Position numbers and translations under genes: made by a program
In this document: positions 45,156 to 57,506 of the stretch, one piece after another
Numbering within the stretch: position 1 is the stretch's first letter
How the letters are laid out: every line of letters begins with the position of its first letter
Source: Hippasteria phrygiana
Taxonomy: Eukaryota; Echinodermata; Asteroidea; Valvatida; Goniasteridae
Length of the DNA stretch: 64,000 bases
Assembly (NCBI GenBank): GCA_037893225.1
Contig: JAZGUH010000155.1
Coordinates: 124,001-188,000, forward strand
Reading direction: 5' to 3'
Notes under the pieces: model-generated
Seen by the model: the letters and a program-made list of their open reading frames with translations, nothing else
Databases searched by the model: none
Told to the model about the DNA's origin: nothing

Positions 45156-46909
45156 ATTGCGTAGCGTCGGGCAGCGCAGTCTGTGGTTTTGGTCATTTTG
45201 TGACACGGGTTATTCTGTGGATCAGTATATTAAGGTGGTAGGCTCGGAAATAACTATAAATTTACTTAAATATTTATATTATTTGTAGTGTTATATATAC
45301 TGGATACATTTTTCTCAAAACTGCTATTATAAATAGATAAACTGAAAAAATAAAAAATAGTGCTCACCAAATTAGTGGCGGGTGCCGAATTTTCGGACCT
45401 GGTGTCCTTCTTCGGGGCGTGTGTTTTTTATTTTTTCAGTTCATCTCACTTGATATAGTGCTACGCAGCACCCCAAATTTCGTCTCACATTATAAATAGA
45501 TATATTTTTAGGGTTATTTTGAAATACATTATGCATTTGTTTACCTTCAAATGAAATTTTCGGCTTTTCTCTCAGTCTGTGGTTTTGCAAGATCGGTCTG
45601 ACATTGTATTCGGAATGCCATTTTGTATGTACTTCTTTAAAAGTGATCTCAGAACGTATAGTAATTTTGTAATCACAACAGGCAAATATAGTAATCTTTT
45701 CGTTCTTATTATGCTTATTTTTTCTAAGATAATACATTGAGTAGGCCTATAGCTGGCTGCCGAGTGACCTATTTGTATGTAAATACATGTAAGTGTGTTT
45801 GAAATGTTTGCAAAATATGTCCTGAGGTCTTTGAAGTTTTCAAATAACACTTTCAGTTAAAAAGGGTTTAATTTTCGCCGGGAGGGGGGGGGTTACACAA
45901 CTATCTTGTCTTTTTCATGTTTTAAAAAAAAAATTCGCAAAGATTGATTAACACTGTTTATATGGATTAGGAGCGTCCCGTTTGTAATCCACCTTTTGAA
46001 AATTATTCATCTGTTACTTATCGTCTGTGGATAATAATAGCGGCCTAGATCAAAGTAGCAATTCGGTTCGGAAAATAAATATTTCCAGGTGACAAAGGCA
46101 CGGACATACTAACTCCGGTTTTGTTGGTATTTTTCAAACGCCAACGCTGGATCAATTTTTTCCAAGAAGCAGAATGCCCCCCCCCCCCCCCCCCAAACAA
46201 ACAATCAGAAAGCGGGCGGGTCCCTCCCCCCTCCATACGCCAGTTACGACATACATTGCAACACCAGTAAATTATGATTCCACTCTCATTGAAAAAACTC
46301 AGAACACAAAGAAAACTCCCCTACAAACTACAATGTGGGTTGCGTATCAAAAAAGTCCTCCTGGCAAAAAAGAAAGGGGGAGGGAAGGTTGCATAACTTC
46401 AGTGGCGGCGATTTAATAGACCCCTCTACTGATGATGTAACACTTTGTTTACATGTGCGCTTTCTTATGGTGGGGACAATTGATCGAGGAGGGGGGGGGG
46501 GGGTGCAACAACAAATTCGAAGCTCCATAATAGGCCTACTTGTTCATGGTGTTTGGACTTTGGTTGGAGTCTGGGCCTAGGTAGGCCTATGCCAGTTTTT
46601 GAGTTAAAAAAAATACATCATGGTTTTCCAAAAGGTTTTTGGATTTCACATGGGTAGCTCCCAATTACTGTGACAAGGCTTGCCGTTTGTCAGTCTATCA
46701 TAAACCGAAATCAGAAAATAAACGTACCTTGAATTACACGACACTAACAATCCTGTTGTATCTCCACCGTACGTATTAAGGAAGGATGTGGACTGGAATG
46801 CGCCGGTGCGCGCATGACATGTGCACGGCCACGCGGTGGGAGTTTGCCCACGTGATACGTGTAGCGGGGATTACAGAGTAATACTATTGGTCAGAAGTAT
46901 TGTACATTG
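45156..46909. other. Non-coding region
   Basis: It contains a small hairpin at about 45347-45441 (ACTGAAAAAATAAAAAATA against TATTTTTTATTTTTTCAGT-like), C and G runs at 46178-46192 and 46489-46503, and several AGGCCTA words. No gene recognised. Confidence 0.4.
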
Positions 46910-47042
46910 AGGCTGTGTCCGATATCCGAATTACTTGGCTGCGGCTTGAAATTACACACAAGTCTATGGTTGCGGCTGCAGCCACGTCACATAGACTTGT
47001 GTGTAATTTCAAGCCGTAGCCAAGTAATTCGGAAACGGCCTT
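46910..47042. mobile_element. 133-bp palindromic MITE
   Basis: CCGAATTACTTGGCTGCGGC at 46927 and the next 24 bases (through AAGTCTATG) pair almost perfectly with the right half. The ends read AGGCTGTGTCCG and CGGAAACGGCCT, a style seen in Harbinger/ISL2EU-type elements. No target duplication was resolved. Confidence 0.75.
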
Positions 47043-47384
47043 ATAGTAGTCAATTCACAAAGTTATTGTGCGCAAAATCACACAGTCGGTCTATCTGTAA
47101 AAAGGGTGGGTGCAAATGCCTCCCGTGCCCGATATGAATATTTTTTTTAAAGTACTTCCGTACATACACTTGGAAGATTATATTTATGTTTTTAGCATAA
47201 TGAAATAAATTTTGAAAATAAACACAGATTTAAACAAGATCTCTATTGTTCCGTAGCTATATTTTGTAAGAAAGTTCTGCTCTATTAGATTTAGCAACAG
47301 CTGCGCTATATAAACCACCGCTCTATGATGTACCAGTAGTGCTTATATGCGTATCTCTGTATTGGCCTACACATACTTTTCATT

Positions 47385-47852
47385 GGCTTTTCCGAAAATT
47401 TCGGAAAAGGCTTTGTTTTTGTTCTGATTTTGTTGGCTTTTCCGACACCAAGTCGGAAAAGGCTTTGTTTTTGTTCTGATTTTGTTTTTGGCTTTTCCGA
47501 AAATTTCGGAAAAGGCTTTGTTTTTGTTCAGTTTTATTTTTTAACTGCTCCGGCGCGCAGCGCTGCGGAGCAGCTATTGTTATTTTTTTGTTTTTTCTTT
47601 TTCTTTTTTTTAGCTGCTCCGGCGCGTAGCGCTGCGGAGCAGCTATTGTTTTCGTTAAGATTTTTTTTCTTTTTCGTTTTTTAGCTGCTCCGGCGCGAAG
47701 CGCTGCGGAGCAGCTATTGTTTTCGTTAAGATTTTGTTTCTTTTTCTTTCTTTTATTTATTTATTTATTTATTGGCTTTTCCGAATTTTTTTCGGAAAAG
47801 CCTTTGTTTTTGTTCTGATTTTTTGGCTTTTCCGAAATTTTTCGGAAAAGCC
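47385..47852. repeat. Array of eight hairpins sharing a T-rich tail
   Basis: Type A hairpins (GGCTTTTCCGA...TCGGAAAAGGC) lie at 47385-47411, 47435-47463, 47490-47516, 47774-47802 and 47825-47852. Type B hairpins (AGCTGCTCCG...CGGAGCAGCT) lie at 47544-47575, 47612-47644 and 47683-47715. Most are followed by TTTGTTTTTGTTCTGATTTT or TTGTTTTCGTTAAGATTTT. Stem sequences differ, while pairing and tail are kept. Related hairpins occur at 56217, 56267 and 58971-59108. Confidence 0.9.
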
Positions 47853-49073
47853 TTTGTTTTTGTTTCGATTATTTTTTTTTTTTTCTCCTTCTTGTTCTTC
47901 TATCAAAAATGCCATAGACAAAGCACACGTTTCATTCTCGGGGTCACTTTTGCCAGTAAACAGACTTCAATCTTGATGAGAGTTGCATGGCATACACTTA
48001 GACCCTATATCGAAGTCGTGCATATTACTATGACGTCACGATGACGTCATCACGTGGCACGTGACGTCATCTCAAATGTGCGTTTTTCAAGGGCCCATAT
48101 CTAGAGAACCGTAGGTCCGATTGAGCTCAAACTTGGTTTGTGGGTAGACCGGCTTGTGTTATAGATCAAAATCGACGTGACGTCATGATGACGTCATCAT
48201 GCGATTTTGCAGTAATTTTTAAAGTTTTGAACCCTTAAGCCATATCTCATCAACTGAACGTGCTAATTTCGAAATTCTTTTTGTAATAGGTTTGTTAGAT
48301 CATAGATACGTACATATAATTGTGAAAAATGTATGACGTCATCATGACGTCATCAAAAATGTGCTTTTTTGAAACACATATAAGGGTAGGTCCGATCGTC
48401 ACAAAAATTGGTGGGTAGGCAGATATTGCCACTAGCTGCAAAATCCGAAGTGACGTCATGATGACGTCATCGGCTGATTTTCTATGATTTTTTTAATGTT
48501 TCAAGTTTCATTATACACTCAAAATCTTACACTGTCATTGATCAGATTGACTACAAACTCGATCTAGGCCAAGACCACGTTGCAAATGTTTGCTTCGACA
48601 AGTACAGTTGTGATGACGTCATCGTGGGTCACGTGACGTCATCTTAAAGGTGCACACTTTAAGGTCCTATATCTAGAGAACCGTACGTCCGATTGGGTGC
48701 AGTCTTAATGCTGATAGGCCAGGATTTGTTACAGATAAAAAAAATTGATGTGACGTCATGATGATGTTATGGTGACGTCATCTAGAGGTCATTAAATTCA
48801 AGTCAAAAGTTGGTATATTTAGCAATCTCTTATGACAAAAACCTTCGGAAGTTTTATACACTGTATTTTTGTGTACCTAATTCCAAGTTCCCATGATCAT
48901 AGCTCACTCCAGCGTCAAAATATACCCATTTCAATATTTAGCCCCAAAACAATATGATAACAAAGGAATTCTGGGAAGGCAGTGTAACCGTGGGTATCAT
49001 GTTGCACGTTCTTTATTTATCCTACAATACAACGTATACTTGTGTGTGCCGTTGCGCTATATGAGCGAAGTCA
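47853..49073. repeat. TGACGTCA-pair repeat region (left of the retrotransposon)
   Basis: Paired TGACGTCA sites (TGACGTCATGATGACGTCA) recur about every 100-200 bases, with phrases such as CATATCTAGAGAACCGTA, CATATCTCATCAAC and GATCGTCACAAAAATTGG. The same phrases fill 55540-60430. No gene is supported; open frames across the sites are by-products of the repeat. Confidence 0.8.
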
Positions 49074-49089
49074 GGGTAGCAGTGCATGT
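49074..49089. repeat. 5' target-site duplication of the non-LTR element
   Basis: GGGTAGCAGTGCATGT is repeated exactly at 55150-55165. Confidence 0.9.
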
Positions 49090-49739
49090 GTACGAGCTCT
49101 GTCTTTTTGGCTGTGGTTTAGCATTTATAGTGTGGCATTTTGCCCAATTTTTGCAGGGTTGGTCAATTTCAAGTCATCGACCACCCTAGTCATTCTTTTG
49201 GAATTTTTTTTGGTGGATTTGTTGAGTTTTTAGAGGGTTTTTGGGGGAATTTTTGGTTACTGCTGTGGTGTATAAGTTCTACACACAGCAGCGTTTCTTT
49301 TGTTTGCACGTACGGCTTGTGGCAGTGCACAGCCCTACGTAGCGTTTGTTAAGCTTTTGTGTTCAGTGCACAGCCCCCAGTCTTCGGTTACGTAAGCATC
49401 CGGAGTACTGTGTGGGCTGTGTTATTTCTTTTGAATAGGCGGGCAAAGGTATTTGCCCTCCTTTCTTTTTTTTTTTTAGCACTGCCAAAGTAGACAGTGC
49501 TTGTATATATATATATACAAATACATATATATCCTGTTTGCCTTGCTATCTGCAGTGAGATAGCAAGGTAGTTATTTTCTTTCGGCACCAATACAAGTGT
49601 TTTTGGTGCCATTTGTACATATAATTATCGAGTAGGATAATTTTATTCTTTTTACCGGACTAGGCAGCTGCTAGCCGGTTCTTTTTTGCCTACCCCAGTT
49701 GGGTCGGTCTTTCTTTGCCTTTCCCTTTTTCCCTTTCGA
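49090..49739 (+). other. 5' leader of the non-LTR element
   Basis: About 650 bases before ORF1, pyrimidine-rich, with a TATATATATATAC stretch near 49506. It presumably includes the internal promoter, which I cannot define. Confidence 0.5.
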
Positions 49740-51159
49740 ATGCCTTCCCAAGCGTTCTCCCCCCGGCGCCTCCGAGCTTCGAACTGAAAGTCGATGGCAA
49801 AGAGGCGCCTAGTGATGTATTTAAGGTCCTCCGTGAGGTCGGGGTTATCCCCAAAGACCACTTGGAGGCCTTACAACCTCTACCCGGCGGCAGATTTGAT
49901 GTCACTTTCAAGTCTGCCGCCTTAGCCCAACGTTTTGGGCCAGTTTTGGCAGGGCGTCCCGGTTGCCATGTGTCGTCATTTGGCGCCGTGACGCTCGTCA
50001 CTGTCAAGTTTGTGGAGGTGGACTTGGACGACAACGTCGTCCGGTCCATCCTCTTACGCTTTGGGAAGGTTCAGAAGGGTAGGTTTCAAACCTACCCGGA
50101 TGACCCTTCCGTTTTTACTGGCACCCGGCAGTACCTCATGTCGGATGTCAAGTCCATCCCTTCTGTTCTCCGCATCGGGAACCGCAACGCCTGGGTGTCC
50201 CACTTGGGACAGACCAGGACCTGTGCCCGATGCGCGGGGACCCTGGCCACACGGCCAATAAATGTAACACCGTGAGGTGTTACAAGTGTTTGGAGGTGGG
50301 ACACACTTCCTCCGAGTGTCCAAACTCGGTGAAGTGCACTTTTTGCGGGGGGGCGGGGCACAACTTTCAGCGGTGCCCCAAATCCTACGCAACTAAAGTT
50401 AAGCCTACCAAACGGTGGGCTGATGTAGTGGTGCAGGAGCCAACTCCTCCTGCACCACCCCCTAGTCAAGAGCCTTCCGCTGCGTCTGCATCCGCAGCTG
50501 CGGAGGCAGACAAATCGGAAGGTTCCACGCCCGTTTCGTCTTCGTCTTCGGACGGAGACACTATTTCTGGGGACGACAGCCCCCATACGTCCTCGTTTAA
50601 GTTGCCTCGAGCGTCCTGCCTTGGATGTTCGGGGATTGTAGGTCCGTTTGAGGCGCGCTCCGAGTGGAATTGTTTCCACTGCGAGCGTGCAATCATTCGG
50701 ACCACTCCTTTTAGCCTTGTCGGTTGCGCCGGGTGCACGGGCGTTAACTCGCAGCCAACTTTGGTCTGCGACAAGCCCGCGTGCCTGGCGGCCGCGACCG
50801 ATCAGGTTAACCCTTTTGTTGTTTCTAGAGGAAGGAGGAAGAAGGCGAAGAGGGCCCGTCCCTCTTCCGACTCCCCATCCTCTGGGTTCATTCCCCAGAA
50901 ACGTTCTTCTGGGAAGCCCGGATCTAAACTCTCCTAATCTTCGGACTCGGAAGAGGATAGACCCGGGAAGGAGATTCTTCCTCCCCTCTCACCTTTATTT
51001 CCTTCTGTGGGAATTGTTTCTCCTAATAAACCTAGCCTGTCCGGCTCCTCGGAGTCCGGGGAGTCGGACATAGACGAGCAGGGTGGAGATGAGGACGCAT
51101 TTTTGTCCTCGGCAGAATCTCCCCCTAGCCCAACCCCTGGGGCGGAATCGCCCCCTTAG
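49740..51159 (+). pseudogene. ORF1 (RNA-binding protein with three CCHC knuckles), broken
   Basis: The main frame begins near 49715 without a good ATG; the ATG at 49740 is in another frame, implying an early indel. A first section of about 170 residues (FELKVDGKEAPSDVFKVLRE onward) has the alpha-beta character of an RRM-like domain. Then come three CX2CX4HX4C zinc knuckles: CARC..GDPGHTANKC (split by an extra GC dinucleotide near 50234), CYKCLEVGHTSSEC and CTFCGGAGHNFQRC. A Pro/Ser/Ala-rich stretch and a Cys cluster (CLGCSG, CFHCE, CAGC) follow. An in-frame TAA at 50935-50937 interrupts the frame, which otherwise continues through an acidic Ser/Pro tail to TAG at 51157-51159. ORF1 proteins coat the element RNA. 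Confidence 0.8.
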
Positions 51160-51183
51160 ATTTTTTGATCCATAACTCACAAT

Positions 51184-54100
51184 ATGGTCGCCATTCTTAC
51201 CCTCAATGTACAGGGCATGCGCGGTCCCGTAAAGAGGAGACAAGTTTTTGAGTTGTGTGGAGATTACGATATTTCCTGTCTTCAGGAATGTCATATCTCC
51301 TCCAACTCCGATTTAGCTGCTTGGCAGGCAGAATGGAAAGGCAGGATGTTCGCCAGTTTTGGCACATCCAACTCATGTGGTACCACCATCCTTCTGCCTG
51401 CTAAAAGCCCCTTCGTTTTTTTCTGATCCTTTCTTCGATACTGAGGGGAGGATCGTTTCTGGTATTTTGCGTGGTCCTGGCAGCGGGTCGGGTGTGCGAC
51501 TTTGCACAATTTATGCCCCCAACAATGCCCGGTCGCGCCGTCTCTTCTTTGCGGGATTAGGCGTATACCTGACGGGTAACTTTCCCATTCTCCTCACGGG
51601 AGATTTTAATTGTGTTTCAGATGTAGCTTTAGACCACCGAGGTTCCGATAACACACATTGTGGAATCGGGGCCAAGGAGCTCGAAAATCTACTTTCTGAT
51701 TTTTGCCTTCGAGACTGCTGGCGGTCTCTTAACCCGTCGGAAGTTTCTCATACATGGCGTAATGCGGCTAACACACTATCCAGCCGGCTAGACCGTTTTT
51801 ACGTGTCGAACCTGGTTAATGTGGTGTCTTGCCAGCATGAGCCATGTTATTTTAGCGACCATGATTGTGTAGTTATGGATTTTCCTTTACCGGAGAAAGC
51901 ACGTGTTGGTGGAGGTTTTTGGAAATGTAACGTTTCCGTCCTTGCCGACGCGGGTTTTCAACGGGAATTTCGTTGTGCTTATGCGGGTTGGCGGTCTCTC
52001 AAGGAGGGGGTACGACAACGAGCTCCTCTGGTGGGAGGACGTCAAATCCCGCATAAAGCGTTTTATTATTACCTTTTCTTGTCGTTTGGCAAGAAAGAAG
52101 CGGAAGCGTAGGGAGTCACTTTTGTCTTCCCTGCGCTCCGTTACTTCTGATTTAGATGCCGGGAAGTGTGACGCTGCCACTCTTTCCCGGCATAACGAAA
52201 TCAAGGAGGCCCTTCAAGAATTGGACGACTTCGAAGCGGAGGGTGCCCGGATCCGCTCGCGAGTTCGGGAACTCGAGGAAGGGGAGAAGCCGTCCAAGTA
52301 TTTTTTTCATCTTGAATCCTCCCAGGCTCAGAAGAAAATTATTTCCTCCGTCCGTAACCCACGGGGAGACATCGTTACTTCCTCCGGAGAAATTTCAACC
52401 GTTTATCGAGATTTCTTTCTCGACCTTTTTTCTGAAGAGCCTGTGGAGGTTGACTCACAGGGCCCTTTTCTTGACTCTTTGTCTACACTTGTAGATGAAG
52501 AGAGCCGCATTGACTTGGACAGTACACTTGAATTGTCTGAGCTCGATGCGGCCCTTCGTAGCATGGCCAACGGTAAGACTCCCGGAGGGGACGGCCTGCC
52601 CAAGGAATTCTACGTGAATTTTTGGGACATGGTCGGCCCCGACCTTCTTGGGGTCTTCCATTGTGCCTTTATACTAAATCATTTAGGTGATTCCCAATGT
52701 TTGGGGATCATAACACTTTTGGAGAAGGTTGGAGATCCGCTTGATCCCAAAAACAAGCGCCCCATCTCTCTCCTTAATGTTGATTATAAGATCCTGTCGA
52801 AGGCCTTGTGCCTCCGTTTGGGTAATGTTTTACCTCAGTGGCGGATCTAGGGGGGGGGGGGGGGGGGGTTGGGGGTATAAACCCCCCCCCTTGGGCTGAA
52901 AAAAAAAAAAAAAACCAGTGTCGGGTGTCGAAAAATCGGCACGCTGGGGTGTGTAGGCCAATCACCTCAGGTAAACCCCCCCCCCCCCCCCTTGGGTAAA
53001 ACCTAGATCCGCCCCTGTACCTGACATAGTCGGTCAATTTCAGACTTGTGGCGTCAAGGGGAGGTCCATCCATGATAATACCAGACTCCTTCGGGATCTG
53101 GTAGCATACGTGGATGGAAGGAACCTTGACTGCCTCGTTATTTCCCTCGACCAGCAGAAGGCCTTCGACAGGGTCAATTGGGATTTCCGTTTTAAGGTCC
53201 TAGACCAATTTGGTTTTGGGCCGAATTTCCGGCACTGGATTAAACTGTTATACACAGATATATCCAGTGCAGTCTTGGTGAATGGGGTTGTTTCCGACCC
53301 CTTTTTTGTCACGAGGGGTGTAAGGCAAGGTTGCCCTCTCTCCCCTCTTCTATATGTCCTTTTTATTGAGCCTTTTGCTCAGACAGTCCTCAATGATCGC
53401 CGCGTGACTGGTTTGGCAATGCCCGGGGCCAATGGCTTGCAATGCAAAGTGTTGCAGTACGCTGACGACACGACCTGCATTGTAAGGGATTGCCAATCTC
53501 TCAGGCGGCTTTTTGAGATCATTGATTTTTTTTCGCGCGCGAGCGGGTCTCGCTTAAATCTTGCCAAGTCGAAAGGCTTGGTCTTTGGCTCCTGGCCCGA
53601 TTGCCTTCCCGATCTGGTCCCTATTCAGTGGACCACCGACCCGATCAAGATCAACGGTGTCTGGGTTGGCAAGGGGGACATGGGCCCTTTTATTTGGAAA
53701 GCGCGGCTTCCCAAACTGCAGTCCTCTTTGGACAGCTGGAAAAGGGGGACGTTTTCCCTCTTAGGTAAGGTATTGCTGGTCAATACCTTAATTCTATCAC
53801 CTTTGTTTTTTCTGGCTCCGGTTTATCCACTTTCACTTGCAGTAGAGCGGACTATAAACCGAGCTATTTTTTCCTTCATTTGGTCGGGCAAGACTGAACT
53901 CGTCCGGAGGACAATTCTTGTCCAGTCCCTAGCCAAGGGCGGGTTGGGTGTTACCAGCCTCCGCGACAAATGTGACGCCTTTTTCGTTCTTGGGGTGAAG
54001 GCCTTGTTGGGCGATGGGGGCCCACCCTTGAGATTTTTTTCTCTATACTGGGTGGCCTTGTCGCTCCGCCGGGTCTTTCCCCCGAATTGGTGGCGGAACG

Positions 54101-54815
54101 ATGTTCCTCACGCTTTTTCGCCCACGGGCTATTATAAGCAGTTTTGCAAGCTGGTCTTGCTGGCTGTTGAGATTTCCCCGGACATTGATTGGGGGCCGGC
54201 ATCGGTTCGCAGTCTTTGCGAGCTTTTTGCGGGCCAACGTCCTCATCAGCGTCCGGCTTCCACCATTTCTGACATCGGTCAGATTTTTAAAGTTTGTCAT
54301 GCCTCCAATTTGAGCAACCGACTTCGGGACTTCAATTGGAGGATCGTTTGGGGGGCACTTAAGACTTCTCAACGTCTTTTTAGTTGGGGTATAGGGGACT
54401 GCAAGTGCCCTCGGGTCGGCTGTGCCGCTCCCGAGACACTTTGTCATATTTTTTGGGACTGTTCCTTTGTTTACAATTTGTGGGCTTGGGTTGAGCATCT
54501 TGGATGTAAAGCACAAGCCCGACGATTTTCTCTTACACGTTCCTGTGTCCTTTACGGGTCTGGTGTGGACACTTTTGCACTTTTGCACTTTTAATTTGCA
54601 CGGTGCGGTGGCTGGTTTGGCTTTCGCGTTGCGAGACATTGTATGATGGATCCCGACAGGACGCCGACCAGGTACTTCTCCGTGTCAAGGGTTCAATTAG
54701 GGCACGGCTTCAAGCAGACTTTGCCCGGCTGGACCGAACAAAGTTTCGCACCATTTGGTGCGTGCGAGGAGCCGTCTGTACTGTTAGAGACGACCGATTG
54801 GTCTTTCACCTTTGA
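51184..54815 (+). pseudogene. ORF2 (endonuclease-reverse transcriptase), broken
   Basis: Starts ATGGTCGCCATTCTTACC, 24 bases after ORF1. The apurinic-like endonuclease has LNVQGMRG, LQECHI, YAPN, LLTGDFNC, SRLDRFYVS and a terminal SDHD. Breaks are at a T run near 51417 (shift), a G run near 52010 (shift), and the 182-bp MITE at 52836-53017. The reverse transcriptase has NGKTPGGDGLPKEF, RPISLLNVDYKILSKAL, DQQKAFDRV, RGVRQGCPLSP and the catalytic YADD at 53458-53469. A C-terminal Cys/His finger (CKCPRVGCAAPETLCHIFWDC) follows, then a shift near 54585 at a repeated CACTTTTG, and the last 70 residues end at TGA 54813-54815. At least three shifts plus the insertion exclude function. Confidence 0.85.
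52836..53017. mobile_element. 182-bp MITE inserted in ORF2 with 5-bp target duplication
   Basis: CAGTGGCGGATCTAGG at the left pairs with CCTAGATCCGCCCCTG at the right. TACCT flanks it at 52831-52835 and 53018-53022. Removing the element and one TACCT restores the reading frame (VLP-DIVGQF). Long G and C runs lie inside the TIRs. CAG...CTG ends suggest a hAT-like element, though the usual hAT duplication is 8 bp. Confidence 0.9.
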
Positions 54816-55149
54816 TTCCCTTGACGTCTGACTTTGGAGCTTCTGTCTCCTGTTCTTTTTATCTGAGCTCATTTGCTCCCGTGTTTTGCTTGTTATTATA
54901 AGTCTTGTCTATCGCTTGTTACTTGTACCATTTTGTTCACCGTTTTGGTTGAAGACAGGGGGGGTCGTACCCCCTCATGGTAATGCATGGGTAGCGAGGC
55001 TGCACTGTCTTCGTGTAATGTGCTTGTTTAGTGTTTGTTTTTGGATGTTTAAATGTAGTCAGGGGTAGGGGGGCTCGAAGCCTTACGTACCTAGGTATAG
55101 CGTGGCTATCCTACCCCGGGGACTTTAGAAGTCCCCAAAACTTAAAAAT
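54816..55149 (+). other. 3' region of the non-LTR element
   Basis: It includes a possible stem pair GGGGTCGTACCCC (54960-54972) and CCCCGGGGAC / GTCCCC near 55116-55136. It ends in a short A-rich tail. Confidence 0.5.
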
Positions 55150-55165
55150 GGGTAGCAGTGCATGT
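55150..55165. repeat. 3' target-site duplication of the non-LTR element
   Basis: Exact copy of 49074-49089. Confidence 0.9.
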
Positions 55166-55264
55166 TATGTGACGTAAACCTATGTGTGGCGTTGTCCGCA
55201 ATCGGAGAAACCACCTCGGATATCATTCGTGATGACCGACGCGCACCCTATCCGAACTACTGTA

Positions 55265-55335
55265 TAGCCTAGTGGATAGAGCATGTGACTCCCGACCACA
55301 GGGTTCTGAGTTCGATCCTCGCAAGGGAAGGGATT
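55265..55335 (+). tRNA. tRNA-like sequence (SINE head)
   Basis: TAGCCTAGTGGATAGAGCA gives a perfect Pol III A box, and GAGTTCGATCC a B box about 35 bases on. The anticodon-like loop would be CTCCCGA. Acceptor pairing is poor, so it is a tRNA-derived retroposon head or pseudogene. A hairpin-array remnant follows at 55377. Confidence 0.55.
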
Positions 55336-56216
55336 GTTTTCTCCACATCTTTTTATGTTTTTTCTTCAGCAATTTTTGGCTTTTCCGCAAAATTGCAGAA
55401 AAAAAACGTTTGTTTTTGTTATCATTTTTTTCTTCTTTTTCTTATTTTAGTTCTAACTGAAATTCCACAGACTTCGCGCATAGACTTTCTAGACGGCACT
55501 TTGGTCATCAAAAAACTTTGGATGTTAGTCAGTTAGCATACACATAGACATAGCATAGTGTGTCACGTGACGTCAACTTAAAGGTGCAATTTTCAAAGTC
55601 CAATATCTCCCAAAGTAAATGTGGGATTTCATTTCGGACTGAAGTTTTGTTTATATAAAGACAAGGATGTGTTACATGTGAAAAATTGGGTGACGTCACG
55701 ATGACGTCATCATGTGATGTATTTTTAAATATTGAATTTTTGCAGTTTTAACCTTTTTTTCAAGATATCTAGCGAACGAAACAAGGTATTTTCTAAATTG
55801 TTTTGTTAATAGCTTTTGTATGTGACATAGATATGCACCAAGTTGGGTCATTTGCGTGACGTCATCATGACGTAATCAAAATTGTGGTGTTTTTTAATAC
55901 ACATAAACAAGATGCGATTGTAATAGAAATAGGTGTGCTTTTAGTTTTTGCACCTTTAAGCCATATCTCATCAACGGAACGTGCTAATTTCGAAATTCTT
56001 TCTGCAATAGGTTTGTTAGCTCATAGATACTTACATATCAATGTGAAAAATTCGTGACGTCATGATGACGTCATCAAAAATGTGCTTCTTTGAAACACAT
56101 ATAAGGGTACATCTGATCGTCACGAAAATTGGTGGGTATACAGATATTGTCACAAGAATGCAAAATCCGAAGTGACGTCATGATGACATCATCGGCTGAT
56201 TTTCTATGATTTTGTT

Positions 56217-56296
56217 GGCTTTTCCAAATTTTTCGGAAAAGCCTTTGTTTTTGTTTCGATTTTTTTGGCTGTTTTGGAAACTTTTCCAAAACAGCC
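56217..56296. repeat. Two hairpins with different stems and a shared tail
   Basis: A type A hairpin lies at 56217-56243, and a third type (GGCTGTTTTGGAAA...TTTTCCAAAACAGCC) at 56267-56296 is followed by CTTGTTTTCGTTAAGATTTT. Confidence 0.85.
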
Positions 56297-57506
56297 CTTG
56301 TTTTCGTTAAGATTTTTTTTTTGTTCTTTTTTTTTTTTTTTTTTTTTTTTGGCTTTTCCGCAAATTGCGAAAACTGTGCGACGTCATGATGACGTCATCA
56401 AAAATGTGTTTTTTTTTTAACGCATGTAAGGGTCAATCCGATTACAAAAATGTATACATTGAATTTTTCTGTACCAAATTCAAAAATTTCATGATCGTGG
56501 CTCACTCAAGTAAGAAATAAGAGCCATTTCAAAATTTAGACCAAATTCAATATAACACAAAGGAATTCTGGGACGGGCAGATAACCATGGCTATTATGTG
56601 CTTGCTGTTTATAAAAGGGGTTGATTTCTAGTCTTTTTTCAAGTCGCTAAATTTTTGAAGTTTTAAAATCGTAACATTCTTTTCAATATATCTAGCGAAC
56701 AAAACACGATATTTTCAAATTTTTTTGGATGATAGCTTTGGTATGTCTCAAAGATATGCCCTAAAAGGGAAAAAATGTGTGACGTCATGATGACGTCATC
56801 AAAAGTGTGATTTTTTAAAACACATATAAGGATAAGTCCGATCGTCATGAAAAGTGGTGGGTAGGTAGATACTGTCACTAGCATGCAAAATCTAAAATGA
56901 GGTCATAATGACGTCATCACGTGACTTTTTATGAATTTTTGAAATTTTAAAATCGTAACATTGTTTTCAATATATCCAGCGAACAAAACAATATATTTTC
57001 AAAATTCTTTTTGTTATAGCTTTGGTATGTCTCAAAGATATCCCCTAAAAGGGAGAAAATGTGTGACGTCATGATGACGTCATCAAAACATTTCTTTTTT
57101 TAAACGCATGTAAGGGTCAATCCGATTACAAAAATGTATATATTGAATTTTCCTCTCCCTGATTCCAAAATTTCATGATCGTGGCTCACTCAAGTAAGAA
57201 ATAACAGCCATTTCAAAATTTAGACCAAATTCAATATAACACAAAGGAATTCTGGGACGGGCAGATAACCATGGCTATTATGTGCTTGCTGTTTATAAAA
57301 GGGGTTGGTTTGTAGTCTTTTTTCAAGTCGCAAAATTTTTGAAGTTTTAAAATCGTAACATTCTTTTCAATATATCTAGCGAACAAAACAAGACATTTTC
57401 AAAATTATTTTTGTTACAGCTTTGGTATGTCTCAAAGATATGCCCTAAAAAGCGAAAATTGTGTGACGTCATGATGACGTCATAAAACAATTCTTTTTTT
57501 CAAGTC

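Larger units (their letters stand above)
49090..55149 (+). mobile_element. L1/Tx1-like non-LTR retrotransposon, full length but decayed
   Basis: The element of 6,060 bp lies between perfect 16-bp repeats. It has a 5' leader of about 650 bases, ORF1 with zinc knuckles, ORF2 with endonuclease and reverse transcriptase, and a 3' region of about 330 bases ending in AACTTAAAAAT. ORF2 segments such as KRPISLLNVDYKILSKAL and TRGVRQGCPLSPLLYVLFIE are typical of the L1/Tx1 group. Several frameshifts, one stop and a MITE insertion make it inactive. Confidence 0.9.

Noticed and set aside
47385..47852. Hairpin plus T tract read as Rho-independent terminators, or a CRISPR array
   Set aside because: The window is clearly animal DNA. 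Stems differ between units, spacers are not unique inserts of constant length, and no cas genes are present.
56663..56884. Minus frames containing DDVIMTS
   Set aside because: The phrase is simply the translation of TGACGTCATGATGACGTCATC repeats, seen wherever that repeat is open.
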